Shown here: one piece after another, positions 26,609 through 34,708 of the stretch | Numbering within the stretch: the stretch's first letter is position 1 | How the letters are laid out: each line of letters starts with the position of its first letter | Assembly: GCF_900115715.1 (NCBI RefSeq) | Contig: NZ_FOXM01000002.1 | Span: 62,001 to 126,000, forward strand | From: Geopseudomonas sagittaria | Lineage (GTDB): Bacteria > Pseudomonadota > Gammaproteobacteria > Pseudomonadales > Pseudomonadaceae | Direction: 5' to 3' | Length of the DNA: 64,000 nucleotides | The notes under the pieces: generated by a model | The model's input: the letters and a program-made list of their open reading frames with translations, nothing else | Database searches by the model: none | What the model was told of the DNA's origin: nothing | Made by a program: the position numbers and the translations under genes

Positions 26609-26712
26609 TCTTGGTTCTCCTTGGTCTTGCCCTGGTGTGCTGGCTGGCAGCGCAGGCACTTGCAGCTGCCGATTCGTTCGCCGCTGGTGCGGCAGTAGGT
26701 GGGGCGGTTCAC
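26605..26712 (-). CDS. 35-residue Cys-rich small protein (GTG start)
   Basis: A small frame starting GTG within the overlap GTGA of the preceding gene and ending in the ATGA of the next one. The protein begins VNRPTYCRTSGER and carries C7, C17, C19 and C22 (SCKCLRC), a zinc-knuckle-like spacing. Exact coupling on both sides makes translation likely despite its length. Confidence 0.65.
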   Translation of the reverse strand: MNRPTYCRTSGERIGSCKCLRCQPAHQGKTKENQE

Positions 26713-26945
26713 GGGGCAGCCTCCGGCAGCTCGCGCACGAAGGCTGCGGCGTTGTCGACCTCGAGCCAGCCGCCGCAGCGCTTGTGCTGGTACTGCTCGC
26801 CGCGGATCTCGTCGAGGTCGTCGCCCTCGAGGCCGATCACCTGGCTGCAGTGGGGGCAGCGGGCGGTATATGAGCGGTCGGTGTCGCGGCTGACCTGGCG
26901 GACGATCAGGATCTCGTCCGAGGCAGACTGGTTTTCTGTGGGCAT
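26709..26945 (-). CDS. phage zinc-ribbon protein
   Basis: 78 residues with a treble-type zinc site: CPHC near residue 30 and KRCGGW near 55. The start MPTENQSAS is preceded by GAGGT. It heads the coupled three-gene run toward the AlpA gene. The function is unknown; small zinc ribbons of this kind are common in phage early operons. Confidence 0.75.
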   Translation of the reverse strand: MPTENQSASDEILIVRQVSRDTDRSYTARCPHCSQVIGLEGDDLDEIRGEQYQHKRCGGWLEVDNAAAFVRELPEAAP

Positions 26946-27023
26946 GGGGATACCTCGCCGGGGTGGCGTGATGGCACGGAGTGGGGTAGGTTCGATTTTT
27001 CGATCAAAATCAGGGAAGTTGCT

Positions 27024-27725
27024 ATGTCCGGCGTTGCGCAAATATCTCAATATCAAGAGGCATACAAGATTGCTCTTTCCATGCATCGGCAATTCGAAGA
27101 TCTAGATGCCCCTGCATTGCTGATCCTTTTGGATAGTTTCGAGAGGATCATTATTCCTCTTGTTAAAAGTGTTGATCCGAAATGGGATCACTGTGGTTCT
27201 TTAGGGAGGCATATGAACTTTCTAAGGAAATACTTGCCGCGTGGTTATAAGCAGCTATGTGTGAGCGATGCTTTCGATGTCGTTTATTACGATCTTCCTA
27301 TTCTTGCGGATTATTTGATATCTGAAGCTGGTACACCAGGGCACATTGATCCAAGGCTTTTTGAAGCAACCAATAGGCTATTTGATATTCAGGATTATGC
27401 ATCTGTGATCAGGGCGGCTTTCCCTGTGCTATCGGCGAGGCTTCGACTTTTATTTGGAGTGTCGCCTGGGTCTGATGGCGAGGGGTTGGTGAATGCCATA
27501 TTTGCGCGTGGGGAGGGTGACAATCCAGTAGTGCTGTCCACTGATGCGAAAACTGCCTATAGGAATTTATTGGCTGGTTTTTATGCAACTTATAGGAATC
27601 GCCTGAATCATGATGACTTTCAGCCAACCCTGACTCAGGCAAAGGGTGTTGTGGAAATGACGAACTCTTTGATCAAGGACTTGGAGGAAGTGGCGGAGGC
27701 CTCAGCGGCTCATAATTTAATTTAA
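27024..27725 (+). CDS. TIGR02391/Ymh-like (HEPN-like) moron protein
   Basis: A 233-residue protein on the strand opposite to its neighbours and markedly AT-richer. The C-terminal half (SDGEGLVNAIF, then YRNLLAGFYATYRNRLNHDD) fits the Ymh/TIGR02391 pattern. It includes RNRLNH, an R-x4-H motif like the active site of HEPN RNases. The start has GGGAAG upstream. Position, strand and composition mark it as a horizontally acquired moron. An abortive-infection role is plausible but inferred. Confidence 0.6.
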   Translation: MSGVAQISQYQEAYKIALSMHRQFEDLDAPALLILLDSFERIIIPLVKSVDPKWDHCGSLGRHMNFLRKYLPRGYKQLCVSDAFDVVYYDLPILADYLISEAGTPGHIDPRLFEATNRLFDIQDYASVIRAAFPVLSARLRLLFGVSPGSDGEGLVNAIFARGEGDNPVVLSTDAKTAYRNLLAGFYATYRNRLNHDDFQPTLTQAKGVVEMTNSLIKDLEEVAEASAAHNLI

Positions 27726-27821
27726 TTATCCGATGCTTCTCTGTATTAAAATTGGGGCGAGATTTTAACCTGGTTATATAGAGCCTCACATGACCCTACG
27801 ATGCCACCAAAGCATATTGAG

Positions 27822-27848
27822 CGGCCCTTTCAGGGCCGTTCCTCTTTC
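27822..27848 (+). terminator. terminator of the moron gene
   Basis: A 7-bp stem CGGCCCT/AGGGCCG with TTC loop is followed by TTCCTCTTTCT in the rightward direction. It overlaps the last codons of the converging methylase gene. Confidence 0.65.
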
Positions 27849-29515
27849 TGCGTCATGCTCAAGCCTATTGCCACCGGCCGCACCCACACCGGCATGTTGC
27901 TGAGCATGAACGTCTCGCCCTGCCCGGCCAGCAGCAGGGTGGTACCCATGACGTGGGCGATGGCCTCGGCCGCCGCCGGCGGTACCGCGTTGCCGATGCG
28001 CTCCCGCCAGGCCTGATCGGACAAACCGTCCAGCTCCAGCTGCTCCTCTGGGTCCACCAGACTCTGCAGGGCGGCCAGCTCGAGCGTGGTGAAAGGCCGG
28101 TGCCAGGTGCCGTCGAGCGCGCGGATCACGCATGTCAGGCGCTTGTCGGCCGCCGGCATGCGCGGGTCGGCGACGCTCCAGCGGCCGTTGTCCTGGCGCG
28201 CACTGGCGGACACTGCACCGGCCTGCCCATCCCATGCCACTACGCCGTAGTGGCCTCCAGTGAGATAGGCGTCGCCGGCGACGCGACGCATGCCCGGGCG
28301 CGGATCTGCCACGCACTGACCGCCAGCGCTGGGCGACTGGCCACCGGTCACGGTGCCGGCCGCCTGATCCATCGGCACGATGCGGTAGACATTGTGGTGG
28401 TACTCGCGAGTCGGCCGTGGATCTGCCACCGAAAACGTGCCTTGCCCAGGCGACTTCACGCCGATCACCGCCCCACTGGTCTCGTCCCAGCGGCGCACGC
28501 CGTACTGTTGGTACTGCAGCGCGCCGGCCGGCGCCCGCGGATCGGCCACTGAGAATGCGCCGTTGGTGGGGCTGCTGCGGCCGGCGACGGTACCCACCGC
28601 CTGATCCCAGTCGCGAACGCCAAGATAGCCCGCCTGGTACTCTGGCACGATGACGAAGTCGCGCAGGTAGCCGTCCTCGATCGCCAGGCGGTTCAGGCTG
28701 CGCCAGTCCTTCCCGGCCTCAACCAGGGCGAGGCGCACCCAGGTCTTCCACTGCAGCGCCGGCACCCGATGCATCGGTCCAGCGGTCTCCACGTCGCCAG
28801 CCAGCGGCATGCGGCCGAGAATGTCGCCCACCGAGCGCAGGGTCTTCTTTTCCGGCTCGTACAGGAACGGCGGCACCTTCTCGACGTGGCGCGCGACCAG
28901 CAGGAATCGCTTACGACTCTGCGCCAGGCCGCCCAGCTCGCCGCAGTCGTGGGTGGTTTCCGCCACCGCGTAGCCATAGTGGCCGAGCAGTTGGCCGATC
29001 TGGTCCAGCAGGTGCCGGCCGCGGGTGGCCAGACGCGGTACGTTCTCGAACACGATCAGGTCGACCGGGTTGTGCCGCCAGGCCTCGCACATCAGCCAGA
29101 CGCAGCGCAGCGTCAGCTCGTTGAGCGCCTGGTACTTCGGGGTCTTGCTCATGCTCTCGGACAGCAGGCCGCTGGCGCCCTTGCACGGGCTGCTGATGAA
29201 GACCGCATTCGGGTCCTCGTTCTGTGCGGCGCGGCGGATGTCCTCGGGCGTCGCCTCCAGCCAGCCGGCCGGCGGCTCGACGCCGTGGAAACGGGTGTAC
29301 TGGTCGCGGGTGAACAGGTCCAGCAGGGTGCCCGGCACACCGGCCAAACGCTCGAAGTCGCGCAGGCCGGCCGGGTCGACATCGATGCCGCCGAGGCAGC
29401 GCCATTCGGCCTGCTGGTTGCCGACCACCGGCTTGGCGCGGTTGAAGCCCTTGGCGCCGCCGCCCAAACCACAACAAAAGTGGAAATGTTTTAGTTTTTT
29501 TATCAGCATACTCAT
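27830..29515 (-). CDS. phage DNA (cytosine-5) methyltransferase with internal repeats
   Basis: A 561-residue C5 methylase. Motif I FCCGLGGGAKGF, catalytic motif IV SSPCKGASG, motif VI FENVP, motif VIII QSRKR and motif X RIGNAVPP are all present, so it should be active. The variable region (about residues 300-450) holds four copies of a unit WD-x3-G-x-V-x4-SP-x2-G-x-FSVADPR, which is unusual and occupies the target-recognition position. The specificity is unknown; no cognate restriction enzyme is next to it, consistent with phage self-protection. Confidence 0.9.
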   Translation of the reverse strand: MSMLIKKLKHFHFCCGLGGGAKGFNRAKPVVGNQQAEWRCLGGIDVDPAGLRDFERLAGVPGTLLDLFTRDQYTRFHGVEPPAGWLEATPEDIRRAAQNEDPNAVFISSPCKGASGLLSESMSKTPKYQALNELTLRCVWLMCEAWRHNPVDLIVFENVPRLATRGRHLLDQIGQLLGHYGYAVAETTHDCGELGGLAQSRKRFLLVARHVEKVPPFLYEPEKKTLRSVGDILGRMPLAGDVETAGPMHRVPALQWKTWVRLALVEAGKDWRSLNRLAIEDGYLRDFVIVPEYQAGYLGVRDWDQAVGTVAGRSSPTNGAFSVADPRAPAGALQYQQYGVRRWDETSGAVIGVKSPGQGTFSVADPRPTREYHHNVYRIVPMDQAAGTVTGGQSPSAGGQCVADPRPGMRRVAGDAYLTGGHYGVVAWDGQAGAVSASARQDNGRWSVADPRMPAADKRLTCVIRALDGTWHRPFTTLELAALQSLVDPEEQLELDGLSDQAWRERIGNAVPPAAAEAIAHVMGTTLLLAGQGETFMLSNMPVWVRPVAIGLSMTQKEERP

Positions 29516-29544
29516 GTCTCGATCAGAGTTTTTTAGGAGGAGCT

Positions 29545-30189
29545 ATGAAAAAGGAACCGGGATGGCCTTATTGGGCGGGGCTTGCCGTAATGTTGTTTGG
29601 AGCGGGGGCTGCCTGGAGTCCTCTTTTTTCGAACGCGATTACGTCGGCGAAAACAGTGTTTGAGGTTGTTAGTTATATTTCTACAGCAGTTGCAGGGGTG
29701 GCTGCGGTTGCGACTCTATTTGCTTGGAAGAGGCAATTTTTAACGCAGGACCATTATTCTGGGGTAAAGCGCCTTCGTGTTGCCTATTGGGGGCTTAGGA
29801 AGATATCGACGCTCTTGACTGACTATGCGTTTTATCACTCTGCATGGGAGGGGGCTCAAGAAAAAGGAGGGGAGGTGAATGAGGTTCTCTCTCAGAAACT
29901 TGACGAGAGTTATGCTGAGTGGGCTTCTGCCCAGGCTGCATATTTAAATGCATGGCTAGATGTCAGCGCTTCGTTTTCTGATCGATCTGAGCTGGACAAG
30001 TACAGTCCATATGAAATTAAGAAAATATATCCAGGGTTCAAGAACAAGGTAAGGCAAGCTGCATTCGTCTCGGATGACGTTTTTGCTGCATGCTGTTCAG
30101 TTGCCTCCAAAGAAAAGCTGGCGCTGGATGAGTATTTCCTTGTGGGGGATAAATTAATTGTCGATCTGATGAAAGGCGCAATTGATTGA
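29545..30189 (+). CDS. AT-rich moron: membrane protein of unknown function
   Basis: 214 residues with two N-terminal membrane spans (WAGLAVMLFGAGAAW near 8-25, and TAVAGVAAVATLFAW near 45-62), then a cytoplasmic helical domain. A very strong ribosome-binding site (AGGAGGAG) precedes the start. Codon use is far AT-richer than in surrounding phage genes and the strand is opposite, as for a separately acquired cargo gene. Superinfection exclusion is one possibility, without direct support. Confidence 0.7.
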   Translation: MKKEPGWPYWAGLAVMLFGAGAAWSPLFSNAITSAKTVFEVVSYISTAVAGVAAVATLFAWKRQFLTQDHYSGVKRLRVAYWGLRKISTLLTDYAFYHSAWEGAQEKGGEVNEVLSQKLDESYAEWASAQAAYLNAWLDVSASFSDRSELDKYSPYEIKKIYPGFKNKVRQAAFVSDDVFAACCSVASKEKLALDEYFLVGDKLIVDLMKGAID

Positions 30190-30352
30190 TGTCGTGGGTT
30201 AGCAGATATCTTCTCCATTAATGGGGGACATATGCTGTGAGCGAGCGGTGGCTTTAATCTGGATTGAGGTGTCGGCTCAGTTGAGCAGAGCTGTTGCGGC
30301 AGCGCCCTCGCGGCATAGCTGCGCAGAGCGCTGTTGCGGTGGTGCGTGACTG

Positions 30353-30538
30353 TTATCTGGTCCTGCGATGCCGCTTGAGGCGCGTCTCCGGATCCACGGT
30401 CATCCGCCGAGGCGGCAGGGGTTTGACTTCCTCGAAACCTGCGACAGACACGACAGGTACTGAGCTCTGAGCAACCAGCTCATCCAGCCAGGCTGCATCA
30501 GCTGCACGACGTGACGGGGTGATATTGCAAATGATCAT
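30353..30538 (-). CDS. small phage hypothetical protein
   Basis: 61 residues beginning MIICNITPSRRAADAAWLDE, with a basic tail (RLKRHRRTR). GGAGG lies 7 bp before the start, which is the main reason to accept it. No family recognised. Confidence 0.55.
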   Translation of the reverse strand: MIICNITPSRRAADAAWLDELVAQSSVPVVSVAGFEEVKPLPPRRMTVDPETRLKRHRRTR

Positions 30539-30621
30539 GGCAATGCCTCCGTGCGATTTTAATTCAACAGCTACTTAGCAATTGTTACGCCACTGTTAAT
30601 CGAGCTGGGTATGCGGCGCGA

Positions 30622-32460
30622 TTAAGCAGCTGCTGCCGCCGGCTGCCCGATCACTCCACCCTCGAGCCAGACTGCCTGCAGGCCCGGCGGGGTGGCCGCC
30701 ATCGGCGCCTTCATGGTGCCGGCGATGATGGCGCTATCCAGGGTGCCGTCCTTGGTGCGGGCCATCAGCAGCTTGATGATCTGGCTGCGGCTCGGCAGAT
30801 CCAGCACGTCGTAGCGGTCCAGCACCACGAATCGCAGGTTGGACAGCGAGGCAATGGCGATGGCCAGCAGCGCGTCGCACCGCCAGCGCTCGGACTCGGA
30901 CAGCAGGCCATAGGGGCGGCCGCCGAACTCGACGCCGATGTCGCTGCTGATCTGCACCGGCTGCCAGCTGGCGGTGGTGGACAGCTCAGCCAGCAGGGCA
31001 TTCACCGGGGCGAGCGCGCCGGCCAGGATCTCGGCCGGGATGCCGGTCGGCGCCAGGGCGTCGGCGATCAGCGTCCAGTTCTTCACCGCGGTGTGGTGGC
31101 CGGCGGCCTCGGCGATGATCTTGTCGCGGTCGGCCTGGGCGCGGTGGGCCTCCTGCAGGGCCTGCTGCTTGGCCATCAGCCTGTCCCGCTGCTGGCGCAG
31201 GTCGTTGATGGCCTGCTCGGCGTTGGCCATGGCCTCCGTCGTTGGGATGCTGGCGGTTTCCGCGTCCAGCGCCTCCAGCTGCACGACAGCGTCCTGCGAG
31301 GCCTTCACGTCGCGCTGGTCGTTTGCGACGGTGCGGGACAGGTTGTCGACATAGGTCCGGAACTCCGGAATGCGTTTGGCCAGCTGGGCGTCATCGGCGC
31401 CGGCGTCAGCCAGCGGGCCATGCTCGGCGGTGTATCGCTCCAGTAGCAGCTTCGCGCGATCCATCTCCTCGAGGACGGCCCAGGGCGTGGTGAGGCCGCT
31501 GTCGGCCGCCCGCACGCCGGCGGTGCGCTGGGCCAGCGCCTGCCAGTCGGCCAGGTTGCGCGCCATGTCATGGACCAGGCCCTGCTTGCCGCCGGCTGCT
31601 GCAGCCTCGGCGGCGGAAAGCTGGCCCTGCCAGTGCTCGAGGTCGGCGCTGTCATTGCTCAGCTTGTGCTGGCGCCGTTGCAGCAGGGAGGCTGTCTCCC
31701 GCAGTTCGGCGATGCGCTGCTGGCGCTGCTCGGCGGCCGCCAAGGTGGCCTTGTGGCTGCCGATGGTCTGCTGGGCTTCGGACAGATCGAGCTCGACCAC
31801 GGAAAGCTCGCGGGCGACCGCTTCCAGGTCCTCCGGCTTCACCTCGACGGCGACCGCTTCCGGCTCCCAGCCTTCGGCTTTCTCACTGCCATAGGCCTCG
31901 CCGGTGATCGCCTTCCAGGCGCCGCGTGCCTCGCTGGTGTACTCCTTGGCCTGGCCGACGGCGGCATCGAAGCCGGCGCGCAGCATTGGCTTGATCCGCT
32001 CGATCAGGTCGGCCCCGGCGCCCTTGTCGGCCAGGCGCTTGGCGATCTCGTTCGGGCTGGCGCTGGCGCCGGTGAGGCCGAACAGCGTGCGGCGGCGCTC
32101 CTTCTCGTCCAGCGCGGCGAACTTGCTGGCGTCCAACACGAAGGGCAGGCAGGGCAGGTCGACCAGGGGCGCGCCCTTGCCGCTGGGCAGGGCAACCGCT
32201 GCGGATTCCTGTTCGCCGGCGGCGCCCACCCAGCTGACCACCGCCTCGCCTTTCTTGGCGCCCTCGGTGACCAGCTTGGCCATGTCCTTCTTCAGGCTGA
32301 CGCGGCGCGGCTGGCCGGTGAGGGCCATGCTGATCGCATCCAGTAGGCTCGACTTGCCGGCGCCGTTGAAGCCGGAGACCAGCAGCACCGGCTCAGAAAC
32401 AGCAAGGGCCGCATGACGCAGCCCTTGGAAGTTGGTGACTTCGATGTTCGAGATTCGCAT
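30622..32460 (-). CDS. phage SMC/RecF-like ATPase
   Basis: 612 residues with an SbcC/RecF-type head. The N-terminal ISNIEVTNFQGLRHA and Walker A GFNGAGKSS near residue 31 are followed by about 300 residues of coiled coil and a C-terminal half-head. The signature reads LLSESERWR rather than LSGGE, and the Walker B region FVVLDRYDVLD has Arg where Glu is usual. ATP hydrolysis may therefore be slow or altered. It sits with RecT and an exonuclease, suggesting a role in phage recombination. Confidence 0.8.
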   Translation of the reverse strand: MRISNIEVTNFQGLRHAALAVSEPVLLVSGFNGAGKSSLLDAISMALTGQPRRVSLKKDMAKLVTEGAKKGEAVVSWVGAAGEQESAAVALPSGKGAPLVDLPCLPFVLDASKFAALDEKERRRTLFGLTGASASPNEIAKRLADKGAGADLIERIKPMLRAGFDAAVGQAKEYTSEARGAWKAITGEAYGSEKAEGWEPEAVAVEVKPEDLEAVARELSVVELDLSEAQQTIGSHKATLAAAEQRQQRIAELRETASLLQRRQHKLSNDSADLEHWQGQLSAAEAAAAGGKQGLVHDMARNLADWQALAQRTAGVRAADSGLTTPWAVLEEMDRAKLLLERYTAEHGPLADAGADDAQLAKRIPEFRTYVDNLSRTVANDQRDVKASQDAVVQLEALDAETASIPTTEAMANAEQAINDLRQQRDRLMAKQQALQEAHRAQADRDKIIAEAAGHHTAVKNWTLIADALAPTGIPAEILAGALAPVNALLAELSTTASWQPVQISSDIGVEFGGRPYGLLSESERWRCDALLAIAIASLSNLRFVVLDRYDVLDLPSRSQIIKLLMARTKDGTLDSAIIAGTMKAPMAATPPGLQAVWLEGGVIGQPAAAAA

Positions 32461-32466
32461 GGACTG

Positions 32467-33291
32467 TTACTCCAGGTTGAGCTCCGTAGGTTTCTTCAGG
32501 ACGCGGTAGAGGTTCTCGTCCGGGTGCGTACCTTCGGTCTCCAGCGCGATGGTTCCGTCCTTCAGCATCAGCAGCAGGACGCGGCGGGCCTCGTCGTAGC
32601 TGAGGGCGAAGCGCGACTGCAGGTAGCCGAGGTCGATGGTTTTCTTGCGGGTGACGACGGCGGCCTCCAGATCGGCCAGCGCGTGGCCGCCGAAAGTTTC
32701 GCCTGCCGGCGAGCTCAAGGAGTCATCCGCGGTCGTGGTACCTGCATCCAGAGGGGCGTCACCACTCCAGGCGCCGGGCTCCTGCATGTCCTGGTCGCCG
32801 CCATTCAGGTCCAGTGGGTTCTGGTCGGGATCCGCCGTCACCTCGTCCATGCCGCCCAGGTGGTCGGCAGCGCTGGCCACCACCAGCAGGCAGACCTTGT
32901 TCACCGAGTCGATCAGGTGGTGCCGCTCGGGATTGTGCTGGCTCACCTTGAAGGTGGCCTTGATGCCGTCCTTCACGGCAACCGACTCCAGCATGCCGTC
33001 GATAGTGGGGCGGTTGTCCGCGGCCAGGATCCGCACGGCTGCCTTTACCGAGGTGCTGACGCGGCTGGCCAAGCGCTCGATGACGGCGCTCTGTCGTTTC
33101 TCGCTCATCTTCGCCCAGACCTCGGGCATGTCGCGCATCTCCTGCAGGCAGCCCTGCAGCAGATCGCGGCCCAAGGTCTCGCTGGCCATCTGCAGCGGGG
33201 TGAGCTCCTCGGAAAAGCTGATGTCGGTGAGCAGGGCGGACTCCAGGACATCGTCCAGAGCCTCATCGATGATAGAGCTGATGTGATTCAT
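32467..33291 (-). CDS. phage protein with FtsK-gamma-like winged helix
   Basis: 274 residues. The N-terminal 140 residues are helical and unrecognised, a linker rich in Asp/Gly follows, and the C-terminus (TIDLGYLQSRFALSYDEARRVL, in part) looks like the winged helix of FtsK-gamma domains. That suggests DNA binding, but the assignment rests on a short pattern. It lies 6 bp upstream of the SMC-like gene and is surely co-transcribed. Confidence 0.65.
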   Translation of the reverse strand: MNHISSIIDEALDDVLESALLTDISFSEELTPLQMASETLGRDLLQGCLQEMRDMPEVWAKMSEKRQSAVIERLASRVSTSVKAAVRILAADNRPTIDGMLESVAVKDGIKATFKVSQHNPERHHLIDSVNKVCLLVVASAADHLGGMDEVTADPDQNPLDLNGGDQDMQEPGAWSGDAPLDAGTTTADDSLSSPAGETFGGHALADLEAAVVTRKKTIDLGYLQSRFALSYDEARRVLLLMLKDGTIALETEGTHPDENLYRVLKKPTELNLE

Positions 33292-33302
33292 GCAGGGCTT
33301 CC

Positions 33303-33503
33303 TTACTGTTCGGCGATGCGTTCAAGGGTTTCGAGCTGGGAGTCGCTGAGGTAGGTGCGGGTGCCGTAGCGCTGGAAGTTCACGCGCAGGTCCGCGGCGA
33401 ACTGTTCTTCCCAGTCGTTGTTGGCGTTGAGTTCGGCCGCACCGAGGAGCGCGGCGAACTCCTCGGTGCGGTCGAAGATTTCCGTGATGGTGCGAGAGGC
33501 CAT
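33303..33503 (-). CDS. phage hypothetical protein
   Basis: 66 residues beginning MASRTITEIFDRTEEFAALLG; acidic and helical, with no recognised family. It is packed tightly between the RecT and FtsK-gamma-like genes (6 and 11 bp gaps), so it is probably real. Confidence 0.65.
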   Translation of the reverse strand: MASRTITEIFDRTEEFAALLGAAELNANNDWEEQFAADLRVNFQRYGTRTYLSDSQLETLERIAEQ

Positions 33504-33509
33504 CGGCGC

Positions 33510-34487
33510 TTACTCGAAGTTCAGCCCGTCCAGGTCGGTGGACTGCTGCTGTGCCCGAGGTTTGGACGCTGGCTTGGCTGCCGGCTCGGTGGCCGCTGGC
33601 TCAGACTCGGCGACCTCCTGGTGGTCGCGGATCTCGCCGGTCGAGGTGTCGACGTCGATCGGCTCGTCTTCGGCGTCCGGTACCGGTGGCGGTGCCGGCT
33701 CGTCGCTGGCTTGGCCGCGCAGGTTGTCCAGGTTGACGGCGAACCCGCCCTGGCCGTCGGGCTCGGCCTCGATGAAGTCGTGTGCTTCTTCGGCAGTCTG
33801 CAGCCCCATCAGCAGCTCGGGTGCGTACAGTCGGCCGAAGAAGCTGGCGCAGCGGTAGCGAAGCATCAGCTCCGGGATCGTTTGCCACTTGCTGCCGTTC
33901 TTGGTGAGCCAGCCCTCGTCGACGGCCATCTGGATGGACACGACGGGCGACTCGAGGCGCTCGCCGGTTTCCTTCTCGATCGCCCAGGCCTTGCAGGTCT
34001 GGTGGCGGACGGTGATCTTCTTCTTCACCTCCGTCTTGTTGTTGTTCTTCCACTCAATTGCGGTATAGGTCACCTCGGTTGGCTCGCCGGGCACGCTGAG
34101 CTCGAAGCGCAGCGGGGAGTAGCGGCCGCAGCTGTTGATCGCGGCGATGATGAAGGCGCTGGACCAGCTCGGCCGGCCTTCAATGATGTGCAGGTTCTGC
34201 ATCACCATCAGCGGATCGGCGCCCATGCGCTGGGCCATGTTCAGCGCCACGATGCAATTCGGCAGGCCGGCGGCGTTCTGCTCGTAGCCGGTGACCTTGC
34301 CGTACTGCTTGACCTCCTTGAAGGCGCGGTAGGCGGTCGGCACCAGGGTAGAGCCGGCCAGCACCTTCGCGGCGCGCTGCATCAGCTCGAAGCTCTGCAG
34401 GCTGCCAAAGCCCATGGTGACGGTCGGCATGTTTGCTTCGCGCGGGGCAGGTTCGCGCATCTGCTGCAGGGTAGTGGGCTGGCTCAT
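33510..34487 (-). CDS. RecT-family single-strand annealing protein
   Basis: 325 residues. The conserved core runs from about 60 to 245: PNCIVALNMAQRMGADPLMVMQNLHIIEGRPSWSSAFI (in part), YTAIEWK and MLRYRCASFFGRLYAPELLMG are RecT-family segments. The C-terminal 80 residues are acidic and Pro-rich, likely a partner-binding tail. It pairs with the exonuclease two genes upstream as a Red/RecET-type recombination system. TGATG overlap with the upstream gene. Confidence 0.85.
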   Translation of the reverse strand: MSQPTTLQQMREPAPREANMPTVTMGFGSLQSFELMQRAAKVLAGSTLVPTAYRAFKEVKQYGKVTGYEQNAAGLPNCIVALNMAQRMGADPLMVMQNLHIIEGRPSWSSAFIIAAINSCGRYSPLRFELSVPGEPTEVTYTAIEWKNNNKTEVKKKITVRHQTCKAWAIEKETGERLESPVVSIQMAVDEGWLTKNGSKWQTIPELMLRYRCASFFGRLYAPELLMGLQTAEEAHDFIEAEPDGQGGFAVNLDNLRGQASDEPAPPPVPDAEDEPIDVDTSTGEIRDHQEVAESEPAATEPAAKPASKPRAQQQSTDLDGLNFE

Positions 34488-34696
34488 CAGATCACCTTGT
34501 AGTTGTGGGCTTTGCGGTAGTCGGCTTCGGTTGCAACCTCGACACTGCGCACGTCTGCGCCCTTGGCTTTCCGTTCGTGGGTATCGCGCTGCGCCTCGAG
34601 GAAGCGGTCGCGGTCGTGGACGCGGTGGGAGGTGATCACCGGCTGGCGCTTGCCGGCCGGATCGACCAGGCGGATGTACAGGTCTTCGGATTTCAT
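34487..34696 (-). CDS. phage hypothetical protein
   Basis: 69 residues, MKSEDLYIRLVDPAGKRQPV at the N-terminus, charged, with no recognised domain. It overlaps the RecT start by one base and lies between two recombination genes. Confidence 0.65.
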   Translation of the reverse strand: MKSEDLYIRLVDPAGKRQPVITSHRVHDRDRFLEAQRDTHERKAKGADVRSVEVATEADYRKAHNYKVI

Positions 34697-34708
34697 GGGG
34701 ATCTCCGT

